A DNA stretch of 64,000 nt from Prevotella sp. (GTDB lineage: Bacteria > Bacteroidota > Bacteroidia > Bacteroidales > Bacteroidaceae): contig JAFZSL010000045.1 in the NCBI GenBank assembly GCA_017619375.1, positions 1 to 64,000 of the forward strand. The letters are read 5' to 3'. Position numbers and translations under genes: made by a program. This document shows positions 8,379 to 17,309 of the stretch, piece by piece. Every line of letters starts with the position of its first letter. Position 1 is the first letter of the stretch. The notes below the pieces were generated by a model, which ran no database searches, was not told the origin of the DNA, and worked only from the letters and a program-made list of their open reading frames with translations.

Positions 8379-9329
8379 ATGTCAGAGAATATGAACGAAC
8401 TCTATGAGTTGGAGGAATTGAAGGCTGCTTACAACCTCATGGATGAGAGGCTGGATGGTCAGGAAATCGTGTCCGACGAGCAACTCCGCGAAGCCATGTA
8501 CCGCAAATTTGCCAATATACGTGAGAATGCCAGGGAGGCACTCGTCTGGGGAAATCTTATCTTTGTGCCCGTTTTGGCGTGGTGGGCTTGGGCAAATAGC
8601 CTCCTGACGCTCTTGGGCATCATATTGCTGGGTGTGTATTGGGTGGCTTCACTGATTTTCCGGTTCGTCATCCTAAGGCGGATAAAGAAGGAGGATTACG
8701 GCTCCTATGACCTGAAGACCCTTGTGGAAAGAGAGGCGCAATACTCGAAGAACATCAAGTGGGGAAGTATCGTTACACTCGTTTTCATTACGGCATTCTT
8801 CCTGCAGTTGTTCATAGGGAGAACTGGTAGAATGGTGTTCATATTCATCATCTTGGCCTTGACCCTTATGATACCCGTTCTTTTCCGTTGGTTGGTGATC
8901 AAGTTCAAGTATGACGGCCAGGCCATCGACCCCGCTACAGGCAAGCCTCGCAAGTTAGGTGGAAAATGGTCCTCCATCATAGGCTATACACTCTTTGGCC
9001 TTGCTGCATGCCTCTTCCTTGTTGCAACTGCCATGAGTGTGATAAACAGTGCAAGTATTGGCTGGCTCGAACTGCTGAAAGGTATCAATGGCCTGACATT
9101 TATCATGGCATCAGCCGTGTTCTTATTAGGCTTGTTGCATCACAAGGAGAAAATCACCGTTTCGTACAAGCTTCTGGTCATTCTGACTGTCATCGCCATC
9201 ACACTCGCCGTATCTGTTGCAGGTATCGCAACGCTGATGGATATCAAAGATTTGATTAAGGGCAGTACCTTGCTCTCGACAGTCGCTGTTTCGGCCATAG
9301 GCCTGTCGTTCTACAAGATGCGGAAATAG
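8379..9329 (+). CDS. multi-pass membrane protein, possible anti-sigma factor
   Basis: A 316-residue protein not matched to a named family by eye. A soluble N-terminus of about 55 residues (YELEELKAAYNLMDERL..., with an acidic helix) precedes about seven hydrophobic segments (near 57-73, 78-96, 130-146, 148-168, 205-225, 235-260 and 265-300). It begins 13 bases after the ECF sigma gene, so it is almost surely co-transcribed. Position and soluble N-terminus suggest control of the sigma factor, but it lacks an obvious zinc-binding HxxxCxxC anti-sigma motif or the single-pass FecR form. A terminator follows at 9359. Confidence 0.75.
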   Translation: MSENMNELYELEELKAAYNLMDERLDGQEIVSDEQLREAMYRKFANIRENAREALVWGNLIFVPVLAWWAWANSLLTLLGIILLGVYWVASLIFRFVILRRIKKEDYGSYDLKTLVEREAQYSKNIKWGSIVTLVFITAFFLQLFIGRTGRMVFIFIILALTLMIPVLFRWLVIKFKYDGQAIDPATGKPRKLGGKWSSIIGYTLFGLAACLFLVATAMSVINSASIGWLELLKGINGLTFIMASAVFLLGLLHHKEKITVSYKLLVILTVIAITLAVSVAGIATLMDIKDLIKGSTLLSTVAVSAIGLSFYKMRK

Positions 9330-9358
9330 CAGCGCAAGCGTTTGCTAATACAAATTCG

Positions 9359-9395
9359 AGGGTTGGTGAGATTGTTTCTTACCAACCCTTTTTCC
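9359..9395 (+). terminator. rho-independent terminator of sigma operon
   Basis: AGGGTTGGTGAG (9359-9370) pairs with CTTACCAACCCT (9378-9389) with one mismatch, then TTTTTCC. It lies 30 bases after the membrane protein's stop. The remaining bases up to 9569 show nothing else. Confidence 0.85.
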
Positions 9396-9569
9396 AAATA
9401 ATGCAGAGGGACAGAGCATAAAGCATCCAGACATGACCAGACACCATGTTATACATCATGTCTTTGATGCAGTATGCCTCGATTGATTCATCCAAAGCAA
9501 AGAGACAGACGAGATGGCATGGGCTGTGATAAAGTGGAGAATCGCTCCGAGTCGTAACCTTTTCTTCGC

Positions 9570-10373
9570 TTATTGTTCGAGTAATTGTTTCGCTACATCG
9601 GAAATCCGAGATTGTGATGAGGGGGTGGTGATAAAAACAGCGATTGGGAGTTGCTGACCATCATCCAATATGATAATACCCACATCGCAGATGCCTGATG
9701 GCTGACCTGATGGCAATGGATATCCTGTGCCTGTCTTATGAACGACTTTGGCTGAATTGGCGACTGCGGCAGGCAGACGGTCGCCACCAGTCTGACATTC
9801 CGCCATCAGTTTCCAGATGTAGCGAAGCGGTTCATTGACATTGTGATGTGCTGTAAACCACCCAAGGAGTTCAACCATCGACTGTGGCGTACACCAGTTC
9901 TTTCTGCTAAGAGCGGGGTTGGCATGCATCTGCTTCTCCGTCTTCTGAATATGAATATCCTTGAATCCAAGCTTTCGGATGTATTTTTCCACTGCTCTCG
10001 GCCCTCCGCATCGTTCGAAGAGAATATCGCAGGCATTGTTGTCGCTCTGTTGAAGCGACAGTGCCAACAACTCAAAATATGTGATGGACCTTTGATTCTC
10101 AAACGTACTCAACATTGGCGACCATGTATCTTGCACTAATTCCTCTTTTCTGACTATCACCTCTGTATTCAAATCAATGTTGTTCCTGATGAGAAAGTCA
10201 GCGACGAACAATGCCTGAGGGAATTTCATGACGCTATACATGGGGAAACGACTTGTCGCATTGATGCCACTCTCCGTCCCACCTTTTTTGACATAGCCGC
10301 CAATCACCTCGTTCTGAGCATCCACAGGAATTGTGGATGCAAGTGCAATGATTATGATAAAGATACGTAACAT
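9570..10373 (-). CDS. class A beta-lactamase, PER/CfxA-like
   Basis: A 267-residue serine beta-lactamase of the class A2 type. Signal peptide 1-20 (VDAQ). Active-site motifs are all present: Ser47-V-M-Lys50, Ser110-Asp111-Asn112, Glu146 in KTEKQMHAN (the position of Glu166) and Lys213-Thr-Gly. Segments TWSPML and SDNNACD resemble those of CfxA and PER enzymes. It is shorter than family norms: only a few residues separate the signal peptide from the first beta strand (EVIGGYVKK), so helix alpha-1 appears to be missing. It is last in an operon after the outer-membrane barrel protein (30-base gap). Family call secure; activity uncertain. Confidence 0.9.
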   Translation of the reverse strand: MLRIFIIIIALASTIPVDAQNEVIGGYVKKGGTESGINATSRFPMYSVMKFPQALFVADFLIRNNIDLNTEVIVRKEELVQDTWSPMLSTFENQRSITYFELLALSLQQSDNNACDILFERCGGPRAVEKYIRKLGFKDIHIQKTEKQMHANPALSRKNWCTPQSMVELLGWFTAHHNVNEPLRYIWKLMAECQTGGDRLPAAVANSAKVVHKTGTGYPLPSGQPSGICDVGIIILDDGQQLPIAVFITTPSSQSRISDVAKQLLEQ

Positions 10374-10403
10374 AATTATTATCCCTCAACAAAGGACCCA
10401 ATT

Positions 10404-12539
10404 TTACAACCTCATTCTGGCCTGCGCCTCCTTGCCTGCGCCGGTGCCTTTGTACTTGCTGCGGGTGGCATTGAGGCGATAAACGAGGGAGAGCAAGAGC
10501 TTGTGGGTGGAGAAACGGTTGCACTGACGGAACTGGTTGTAACCTAAATCTCCCGACTCATTGAGGCGGTTGCGCTGCAGGCAGTCGAGGACTGCACAGC
10601 GGATGGTGAGCGCGTTGTCTTTCAACAGACTCTTCTGTGCCACGAGACCGAGACGGAGGTTGTAGGTGTCGTTGTAGAAATTGTAGGAGTAGCCTCTGGA
10701 GCGGTACGTCAGATTGATGTCGAACTGCCAACCATGCTTTAGCGTGAAGGTGTTGAAGGCATTGAACGTGTAACTGGGCTTGTCACAATAGACGCGATAG
10801 GTACCGTCTGGGCCGGTGACGTCGAGGTAAAGATCCTGCTTCTCAATGCCCGCCGTGGCGTTGGCCGACCAGATGCCGATGCGAGGAGTGACACCGAGAT
10901 AGGCGCTGAGCGTGTTGACGGGCTTGCCGAGGTTGACGTGCTTGACAAGTGTTGCATCCGGCAGCGTGGTGTTGATATAGGTCCATTGGGTGATGGCGTT
11001 TTTGGTGCGCTCGTAGGAGGCGGTAAGGGTGAGCCATCGGTAGGACACGTTCAGCGTCAAATCGCGCAGACGTTCGTTGAGCAGTTGCGAGTTGCCTACC
11101 TGAAGGGTATAGCGGCTGATGTAGGTCACGGCGTCGTTCATGGCGAAGAAACTGGGACGCTCGGTCTTGATGCTGTATGACAGGGCGGCCTGAGCCTTGC
11201 CCATGGATACGGAATAGGCAGCGGTGGGGAACCATTCGTCCATCGAGCGATGCAGGAAATCCTGGTTCATTGTATCATCGTAGTCATAGAGCGTATGTTC
11301 ATAGCGCAGGCCGATGCTGGCGTTGCCGTACCGGCCGAAGTCGCAACCATACTCAGCAAAGGCGGCGATATTGTTCTCCTTGATGTGGGCATTGGTGTTG
11401 GGGATGGTGCTCTTGTCAATCCAATAGGTGTTGTGGCGTTTGACGAAGGTCATCTCCGTGCCCACCTCAACCTTGCCTTTCCAGAGAGGATAGGACAGCA
11501 CGAGTTTGGTGGCGTAGAGACGGCTGTTGGTGCCAGACTTGCTGAGGACGAAATCGTCGTTCACCTGACTCTGCTCAACGTTTTCGCGATCGGTATCAGT
11601 TCCGCTCGTCATGCAGTCTAAGTTGAAGTCGATGCCCAACCGGCCCACTTTGCCGTTGTAATATGTGTTGGTGAGCAGGCCGAGGGGTTTTGTCTCGTCG
11701 CTGGTCTGATGGGAGTAGAGATGGTCTATCAGCACATCGTTCTCAAACACATCTTCATCGTAGATAACCTGGTTGGTGCCGCCGAGATAGTGTGTCAGGT
11801 CGGCACGCACACCCAGGGAATGATTGTCTGACAACTGCCAGTTCACACCTGCCGTATAGGTCAGCTGGTCGTTCTTCCACGTCATGGTGTAGGGGCCACA
11901 CTGGCGGAATACCTTGTTCGTCCTGGTGATGTCCTCGATGGTGCTGTATTGTCGGTAGTCCTGATGGAAATAGTACACGGAGCCGAAGACATCGACGCCG
12001 TTCTGGCGATAGTTGGCACCCAACTTGCCCTGGGGACGTTCGAAGTTGTAGCGCAAGTCGTGCTCATTGGTCAGCGTGACATCAAGGCTCAGACCATCGC
12101 CCTGCTGCTTTCGGGTGCGGATGCGTACCACTGCCCGCACCTGTGCATCGTACTGAGCACCAGGGGTGTTGATGACCTCCACGTCGCGGATGTCTTCGCT
12201 ATGCAGACGCTTCAGTTCGCTGGCATCGCGCATCTTGCGGCCATTAATATATATAAGTGGTGAACCCTTTCCTAATACCTCTGGCGCTTCGTCGGTGCCT
12301 GTCATGCCTGGCACCTTGATGAGCATCTCTCCCAACGTGCCTGACTGAGCCAGCGGTGTGCCTTCAATGCGCGTAATCATCGCACCTGCTTTCAGACGGG
12401 TGTTGGGGAGGCCGCCTTTGACGACGACTTCCTGCAACTCCACCAGTTTGTTTACTGATTCTGTAGAGTCCTGTTCTTGTGCCCGGCCTGATATGCCTGC
12501 AAATATAAGAACTGCTGCAAAAAACAATCTTTTCATCAT
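10404..12539 (-). CDS. TonB-dependent receptor-like outer membrane protein
   Basis: A 711-residue outer-membrane protein. The signal peptide (1-20, GISGRAQ) leads into a plug domain (about 35-145: LQEVVVKGGLPNTRLKAG, then SPLIYINGRK and DVEVINTPGAQYDA) and a large barrel domain of the outer-membrane beta-barrel family (PF14905 type) to the C-terminus. There is no N-terminal carboxypeptidase-like domain and no SusD partner, so it is not a typical SusC. Known relatives are of uncertain cargo. It lies between a LiaF-like gene (37 bases upstream) and a beta-lactamase gene (30 bases downstream), which suggests an envelope-stress role rather than glycan uptake. Confidence 0.88.
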   Translation of the reverse strand: MMKRLFFAAVLIFAGISGRAQEQDSTESVNKLVELQEVVVKGGLPNTRLKAGAMITRIEGTPLAQSGTLGEMLIKVPGMTGTDEAPEVLGKGSPLIYINGRKMRDASELKRLHSEDIRDVEVINTPGAQYDAQVRAVVRIRTRKQQGDGLSLDVTLTNEHDLRYNFERPQGKLGANYRQNGVDVFGSVYYFHQDYRQYSTIEDITRTNKVFRQCGPYTMTWKNDQLTYTAGVNWQLSDNHSLGVRADLTHYLGGTNQVIYDEDVFENDVLIDHLYSHQTSDETKPLGLLTNTYYNGKVGRLGIDFNLDCMTSGTDTDRENVEQSQVNDDFVLSKSGTNSRLYATKLVLSYPLWKGKVEVGTEMTFVKRHNTYWIDKSTIPNTNAHIKENNIAAFAEYGCDFGRYGNASIGLRYEHTLYDYDDTMNQDFLHRSMDEWFPTAAYSVSMGKAQAALSYSIKTERPSFFAMNDAVTYISRYTLQVGNSQLLNERLRDLTLNVSYRWLTLTASYERTKNAITQWTYINTTLPDATLVKHVNLGKPVNTLSAYLGVTPRIGIWSANATAGIEKQDLYLDVTGPDGTYRVYCDKPSYTFNAFNTFTLKHGWQFDINLTYRSRGYSYNFYNDTYNLRLGLVAQKSLLKDNALTIRCAVLDCLQRNRLNESGDLGYNQFRQCNRFSTHKLLLSLVYRLNATRSKYKGTGAGKEAQARMRL

Positions 12540-12576
12540 TTATTATTTTTTTTGATAATCGTAAGAAAAAGTAACT

Positions 12577-13143
12577 CTAATTCTTGATAACCACGCCGCC
12601 GAGGAAATTGCTGGCGATGACGTGGAGGGTAGGGGCTGTGCTGCTGGCTTTGCCATTAGTATGATTGCCGACTCTACCGATGAAGTTTTGGCTTTTCACC
12701 TCCACATTGACCGTTGTGGGCACGACGATCTCAATGCCGCCGAAGAAGGTGTGGATGTCAATCTCCTCATCCTCAGTAATGCTTGCTTCGCGCAAGTCCA
12801 GGCGGATGCCGCCGCAGAAAGCATCGAGACGGGCACCGTGGAAGGTCTCTCCATGATAGACATATTCGTCGGCACCGTAGTGCACCGAGCAGCGGATGCG
12901 CTTGCCGTCCTCGCCGATTGGCAGTGGGCGCCGCAACCATTGGTCGGGGTCGCGACGGTAGCTCTCCACCAAGAGATGTACTCCGACATATAACAATACA
13001 ACGATACATAGATACATGGCCCAGGGGCTCTCCGACAGGGTTTCAAACCAACTCCAATGGAGAATGCCCCACAACGTTGCCAGTTTCAGCAAGCTGGCCA
13101 CAATGAATATAATACCGATTATCGTTCTTGGTTTCATCTTCAT
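12577..13143 (-). CDS. LiaF-like membrane protein
   Basis: A 188-residue inner-membrane protein. Two hydrophobic segments (about 6-24 and 40-58) are followed by a soluble beta-rich domain with the repeated pattern of LiaF C-terminal domains (DUF2154): CGGIRLDLREA, FFGGIEIVVPTTVNV and NFLGGVVIKN. In Firmicutes LiaF restrains an envelope-stress two-component system. The start at 13143 (MKMKPRTI) is chosen because the longer frame begins with a rare codon and would lie near the promoter. It leads an operon with the outer-membrane barrel and beta-lactamase genes and is divergent from the LytTR gene. Confidence 0.82.
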   Translation of the reverse strand: MKMKPRTIIGIIFIVASLLKLATLWGILHWSWFETLSESPWAMYLCIVVLLYVGVHLLVESYRRDPDQWLRRPLPIGEDGKRIRCSVHYGADEYVYHGETFHGARLDAFCGGIRLDLREASITEDEEIDIHTFFGGIEIVVPTTVNVEVKSQNFIGRVGNHTNGKASSTAPTLHVIASNFLGGVVIKN

Positions 13144-13178
13144 GTTTCTTCTTGTTGCTTCTTTGCAAAATCGCACTG

Positions 13179-13210
13179 CGAAAATACGGAATAATGTTTA
13201 TTCCTCCAAA
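13179..13210 (-). promoter_or_regulatory. promoter of LiaF-like/barrel/beta-lactamase operon
   Basis: On the minus strand TTTG (13210-13207), 20 bases, then TATTTTCG (13186-13179), one mismatch from TAnnTTTG. It lies back to back with the LytTR promoter (13265-13296), so one regulator could act on both. Confidence 0.65.
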
Positions 13211-13264
13211 TTTTAGGGATGAACAGCACGGCAAAGTGATAAATGGCAGAAAAATGAAGAATGG

Positions 13265-13296
13265 TTTGACTGTTTAAGGGAAAAAAACTACTTTTG
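13265..13296 (+). promoter_or_regulatory. promoter of LytTR gene
   Basis: TTTG (13265-13268), 20 bases, TACTTTTG (13289-13296): a full match. Transcription would start near 13302, leaving almost no leader for an ATG at 13305 and favouring the ATG at 13320. Confidence 0.75.
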
Positions 13297-13319
13297 TACC
13301 TTGTATGAAACAGGGACAT

Positions 13320-14252
13320 ATGGAAACGATAACGATGAGGATTGTCAGTGCCACGTTCGTGGCAGTGGCGTTGGCCGTGTTTAAGCCCTTCGGTCTCGAT
13401 GCATGGCAATGGCAGGGCTACGTACATCTGGCTGCTTTCTGGGTGATAGGCATCATGATATGCATGATGACCGACATCATCTTGAAGTATGTCGTCAATA
13501 TGCCGATGTCGTTGAAGAAAGGCGCTGAATATATCATCCGCCGCAACCTTTGGTTTCAGTTAATCAACACCCCGCTTGTAGCACTGGGCATCTGCCTCTA
13601 TCGCCATTTCGCCATGAGTGACCGTGTGGCGAGCAATCAGTTTTCTCTCGTTAATTTCATAGAAACCCTTGTTGTCATTGCCTTCTGCTCCTTTGCCATC
13701 GGACTCTATTGGCGCTTCAAGTTCCGCAGCAAGTATCTGGCAATGGAGCTGGAAGATACCCGGCTGCTGAACGAGGAGTTGAAGGAGATGCAAGAGAAAC
13801 TTATGCAAAACGCTGCAGCGGTAGTGTCGGATGTCAAGCCTGACAGTCAAGAGCCGGAGGATTTGTTTCCGAATGAAGTGGAGAAGCCGATTGAGAAGCC
13901 ACTTCGGCAGGAACTCACGCTTACTGGCACGACCAACGAATCCGTCACACTCCAAGTTTCCGACCTGTTATATATTGAAGCCGTCGGCAACTATGTCAAG
14001 GTCAGCCATCTGTGTGGCGGACAGGTACGTACTGACATGCTTCGCTCCACTATGAAACAGATGGATGAAACACTTCATGACTTTCCGATGATTGTCCGCT
14101 GCCATCGAGCCTTTCTGGTCAATCTCGGTCAGGTCGAGCAAATCGTCTCACATTCTGGTTCCACAAAACTGCTCATCAAGCATTGCCACGAATCACTCCC
14201 CGTCTCGCGCAGCAACATGGCACAGGTGAAGGCAGCAATTAAGCAAGGATAG
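13320..14252 (+). CDS. membrane-anchored LytTR transcription regulator
   Basis: A 310-residue regulator (314-315 if started at 13305). Four hydrophobic segments fill about 1-135, then a linker with a coiled coil (LEDTRLLNEELKEMQEKLMQ) and acidic stretch, then a C-terminal LytTR DNA-binding domain (about 205-310: LLYIEAVGNYVKV, MIVRCHRAFLVNL, LPVSRSNMAQVK). There is no receiver domain, so input is likely through the membrane part. It is divergent from the LiaF-like gene across a 160-base region with two back-to-back promoters. The start follows from promoter position and the AGGGA just upstream of 13320. Confidence 0.87.
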   Translation: METITMRIVSATFVAVALAVFKPFGLDAWQWQGYVHLAAFWVIGIMICMMTDIILKYVVNMPMSLKKGAEYIIRRNLWFQLINTPLVALGICLYRHFAMSDRVASNQFSLVNFIETLVVIAFCSFAIGLYWRFKFRSKYLAMELEDTRLLNEELKEMQEKLMQNAAAVVSDVKPDSQEPEDLFPNEVEKPIEKPLRQELTLTGTTNESVTLQVSDLLYIEAVGNYVKVSHLCGGQVRTDMLRSTMKQMDETLHDFPMIVRCHRAFLVNLGQVEQIVSHSGSTKLLIKHCHESLPVSRSNMAQVKAAIKQG

Positions 14253-14608
14253 AGCCAATCAATCTTTTTCTCAAGCGGAATCGTTATTTACTGCTGCGAC
14301 ACTTAAGGGATTCTTCCCGTCTCCCCTGCGGAAAGCCGTTCTCTTTTAGTCTACGGACTTTTAGGACAAAAAGGACTTTATGCGCCACGGCGCCTTGGAT
14401 TTTGTCATCCACCTTTCCTCCTCAACTCCGTAGACATTTCCCGAACCGATGCCAAGGATGTTCGGGCAAAACGTCTCCTCCATGCGTGCTGTGTGAATCC
14501 ACCGAACAGATACAAAATCGGAAATCGTGTTAAATTTTCTTTCGGAGCGAAAAAACTGTAACTTTTATTACTTTGTTTCGTCAAATCATCGAATAAAACA
14601 TCATTGTT
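14253..14608. other. intergenic region with foldback repeat element
   Basis: No gene is seen. It contains CCGTCTCCCCTGCGGAAAGCC (14311-14331), an inverted copy of 6896-6917, and one foldback element: GTCTACGGAC at 14349-14358 to CTCCGTAGAC at 14426-14435, with an inner GCGCCacGGCGC hairpin. A weak TTACTTTG at 14568-14575 may serve the SIMPL gene. Confidence 0.6.
14349..14435. repeat. foldback element, GTCTACGGAC family (copy B)
   Basis: Terminal inverted repeats GTCTACGGAC and CTCCGTAGAC enclose TTTTAGGACAAAAAGGACTT, a short GC hairpin, and a CT-rich part. Size 87 bases. Same family as the array at 6603 and copies at 29740, 29884 and 53956. Confidence 0.75.
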
Positions 14609-15301
14609 ATGGAAAAGTATGAAAAAATCATCGTGGCAGCCATCGTGGCTGTGGGACTTTTGCTCTTGGGCCTTTGCATAAAGGGAGGTATCGACAACTT
14701 CACCAACAAAGACCGACGCGTGACCGTAAAAGGGTTGGCTGTGAAAGAAGTGGATTCCGACAAAGTGGTTTGGACCTTGAGACTGAGAGAATCTGACAAT
14801 GAATTGAAACCCATCTTTGGCAGGTTAAACAACAAGGTCAAAATTATCCAGGACTACCTCAAGGAAAAGGGAGTGGACAAAAAAGGTGAAATCACCGTGA
14901 GCCAATTTGACGTTACAGACAACCTCGCCAATGTATGGGGTGACGATAAACCACGCTACAACTATAGTGTGGATTGCTCCGTCATTGTCTCTTCGAATGA
15001 CACGAAGTTCATCAGCGAACTGGTTGCCCAGTCTAACGACTTGATTGACCGTGACATCATCTTGGATTCCAACAGCACGGATTACGACTACACCAAGTTC
15101 CAGCAACTGAAGCCGGAAATGATGGCGGAGGCGATATCCAACGCTGAGAAAACCGCTAAACAGTTTGCTGAGAACAGCCATTCCAAAATCAACAAAATTG
15201 TGGAGGCCGGACAAGGCGAGTTCTCCATCGAAGACTCGGAAATACCCTATAAAAAGAATGTAAGGGTGGTGTCGACCATCACCTATTCACTCAAAGATTG
15301 A
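14609..15301 (+). CDS. SIMPL domain-containing protein
   Basis: A 230-residue protein with one N-terminal transmembrane or signal-anchor segment (about 6-26, IIVAAIVAVGLLLLGLCIKG) and a SIMPL (DUF541) domain over 35-230, recognised by RRVTVKGLAVKEV, the region YNYSVDCSVIVSSND, and EAISNAEKTAKQFAE. SIMPL proteins are periplasmic or membrane-anchored and structurally related to the oligomeric BP26 protein; function is not settled. It stands alone, convergent with GH30, and shares a strong terminator region. Confidence 0.88.
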   Translation: MEKYEKIIVAAIVAVGLLLLGLCIKGGIDNFTNKDRRVTVKGLAVKEVDSDKVVWTLRLRESDNELKPIFGRLNNKVKIIQDYLKEKGVDKKGEITVSQFDVTDNLANVWGDDKPRYNYSVDCSVIVSSNDTKFISELVAQSNDLIDRDIILDSNSTDYDYTKFQQLKPEMMAEAISNAEKTAKQFAENSHSKINKIVEAGQGEFSIEDSEIPYKKNVRVVSTITYSLKD

Positions 15302-15374
15302 GCATTTCACGACCGTTACGGTCAAAATGGTTTGGCCGCATCATTGTTGCCATTCCACGAACATATTCTAAAGC

Positions 15375-15414
15375 AAAAGCCTGTTCTCACATTCACGTGA
15401 AAACAGGCTTTTTT
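15375..15414 (+). terminator. terminator of SIMPL gene
   Basis: AAAAGCCTGTT (15375-15385) pairs with AACAGGCTTTT (15402-15412), extended by TCAC/GTGA, ending in a T-run. The A-run on the other side makes it able to work for GH30 on the minus strand as well. Confidence 0.9.
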
Positions 15415-15460
15415 ACGTTAGAGGCAGCATGAGGTTGCCAATATGCAGTGGCTTGAACGC

Positions 15461-16975
15461 CTAATTGTTAAAGTATACTTTCCTGGAAGAACCATCGGCC
15501 CATCGCTCGATGCATAGTCCACGCGGGCTATCTAAACGGCGGCCGTTCAAATCGTAATAGGTCTTGGGAATATCGTATTCTGGAAGAGTGAAATCCCTGA
15601 TGGCGGTACTGGCTGGGTCGATGATGAAGATGTAGGTGTTCAGGCTGCGTGCTGGCAAGGCTACCGTCAGTTCATTAACGGGTTCGCCGATTTCGATAGG
15701 CGATTCTTGCAAGAGCGCATCGTTGCCGGTTGACAACAGGTGCGTGCCGCTTATCACCTTGTAGGGCAGTTTGAGTTTGAGGTCGTGAGCGTTCTTCGTC
15801 GTGTCGATGGCCATGACGATGAGGGAGTCGCCCTTGATGTAGGCGGAAGTCTCGAAAGCCGAATTGGTGCCTGTGGCGATGCTGGAAGAGATGCCAAGAC
15901 GGGTGGAGCCAGTGACGTGTTTGGAGAAGTGTGACATGACGAAGGCGCGAGGCAGCAACTTGTTCTTGGTGTTGCCGGGATTATATTGGGTCTCGCCCGT
16001 GCCGACGAAAGCCCAGTGGGCGCGCATGTACCAATAGATGTATGCCGTGCAGCCGGCAAGCATGCATTCGTTCAGTTCCTCTGCAAAGAGCAACTGCTCG
16101 TGCCAGTTGGGCAGGTGGTCGATGTTGTCGGTAACTGAGTGTTCAGTCATCCATACTCCCTTGCCGTGCCTTTGAGCCATGAAGGAAGCGCTCTTCAAAT
16201 TGCCAAGTGGTGGATGGCCATAGATGTGTCCGGCGATGATGTCAATTTGGTTACGTGCCGTCTCGTCTCGCAAGAGCAAGTCGGAATAACTGGGGTCGAA
16301 GCCGAGAGGCTCGGCACTGATGAGGCGAACGCCATTGTATTTCTCCCTGTCAAGCATGTGGGCGTAGTTCTTGACAAGGTTGAGTTGTTGTTGGGGGGTA
16401 TAGAGGCATCCGGAATAACTCACCCACCAGTCGGGCTCGTTCTGGATGGACACGGCGTCGACTTCAACGCCATTGTTCTTCATATACTCCAGGAACGTGT
16501 TCAGCCAGGGGAAGAACTTGTCGTAGCAGTCGTCGCGCAACCGGCCGCGCTGATAGCCTTGGTCTTCGGCATTGCCGCCCTGAGCTGTTCCGTTGGTCTT
16601 GTATTCACCGGGGGGCGACCAAGGCGTGCCGAACACGATGCCGCCACGTTGCTTGACAATCTTTGCCGATGGCAAGGAACCTTTCCAGTCGTAAGGGGAG
16701 TCCCAGTTGCCCCATTCCGGAACGACGACGTCGCCGATGAAGTTGGGAGAAATCTCCATACGCATGATGTTCAACCCGATTTGTGAGGTGGGGCCGTAGA
16801 GAAGTTTGACTGGTTGAGTGTCGTTGCCGAACGGGCACATGGCGCCGTCGCAGCAGGCTGCCCCGAATCCCGTTATCGTCTGATACCGGGTGTCGTTCAC
16901 CGTAACGGTGATTACTGCGGCTTGGAGAGCCGTGACAGCAACCAGGGCGAAAAAGAAAGTAACTATTTTTTTCAT
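15461..16975 (-). CDS. glycoside hydrolase family 30, secreted
   Basis: A 504-residue enzyme with a signal peptide (1-19, VTALQA). The GH30 barrel (about 25-355) carries the opening QTITGFGAACC, acid/base Glu180 in SIQNEPDW and nucleophile Glu278 in WMTEHS; a beta-sandwich follows (about 356-460). The look of the active-site loops is closest to the xylanase-type subfamily (glucuronoxylan endo-xylanase), but the specificity call is inference. The C-terminus reads YYDLNGRRLDSPRGLCIERW, the short tail seen on many Prevotella secreted proteins. It shares a divergent promoter region with the CotH gene. Confidence 0.9.
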   Translation of the reverse strand: MKKIVTFFFALVAVTALQAAVITVTVNDTRYQTITGFGAACCDGAMCPFGNDTQPVKLLYGPTSQIGLNIMRMEISPNFIGDVVVPEWGNWDSPYDWKGSLPSAKIVKQRGGIVFGTPWSPPGEYKTNGTAQGGNAEDQGYQRGRLRDDCYDKFFPWLNTFLEYMKNNGVEVDAVSIQNEPDWWVSYSGCLYTPQQQLNLVKNYAHMLDREKYNGVRLISAEPLGFDPSYSDLLLRDETARNQIDIIAGHIYGHPPLGNLKSASFMAQRHGKGVWMTEHSVTDNIDHLPNWHEQLLFAEELNECMLAGCTAYIYWYMRAHWAFVGTGETQYNPGNTKNKLLPRAFVMSHFSKHVTGSTRLGISSSIATGTNSAFETSAYIKGDSLIVMAIDTTKNAHDLKLKLPYKVISGTHLLSTGNDALLQESPIEIGEPVNELTVALPARSLNTYIFIIDPASTAIRDFTLPEYDIPKTYYDLNGRRLDSPRGLCIERWADGSSRKVYFNN

Positions 16976-17003
16976 TGGTGTAAGGATGGTGAATTTTCGG
17001 CCG

Positions 17004-17034
17004 CAAAATTAACTATAATAGTTCGTTCTTCAAA
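17004..17034 (-). promoter_or_regulatory. promoter of GH30 gene
   Basis: Minus strand: TTTG (17034-17031), 19 bases, TAATTTTG (17011-17004). Full match to the Bacteroidetes consensus; leader of about 25 bases. Confidence 0.8.
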
Positions 17035-17234
17035 ACGAATATGAAGGAATAATCCCGTTATGAAACAAAATTAACACGATATGAAACAACTTTTTCGCCA
17101 AAATGTGGCAAAAGAGAAATACTCTATCATATTGAAGTCCTGCCAATCCAACCTGTCCTGCCAATTCTACCAATCCTACCAATCCCCACCTCTTCCTGGG
17201 TTCAGTTAATAAAACTCAATTATTTGTCACAATT

Positions 17235-17266
17235 TTTGGCGAGACGGATTATTATCCGTAATTTTG
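17235..17266 (+). promoter_or_regulatory. promoter of CotH/lamin-tail gene
   Basis: TTTG (17235-17238), 20 bases, TAATTTTG (17259-17266). Full match. Transcription near 17272 gives a leader of about 37 bases and rules out any start codon further upstream. Confidence 0.8.
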
Positions 17267-17309
17267 GCAAATTTTTGACGTACGAACACTAATAACAAGT
17301 CCATTTCCC

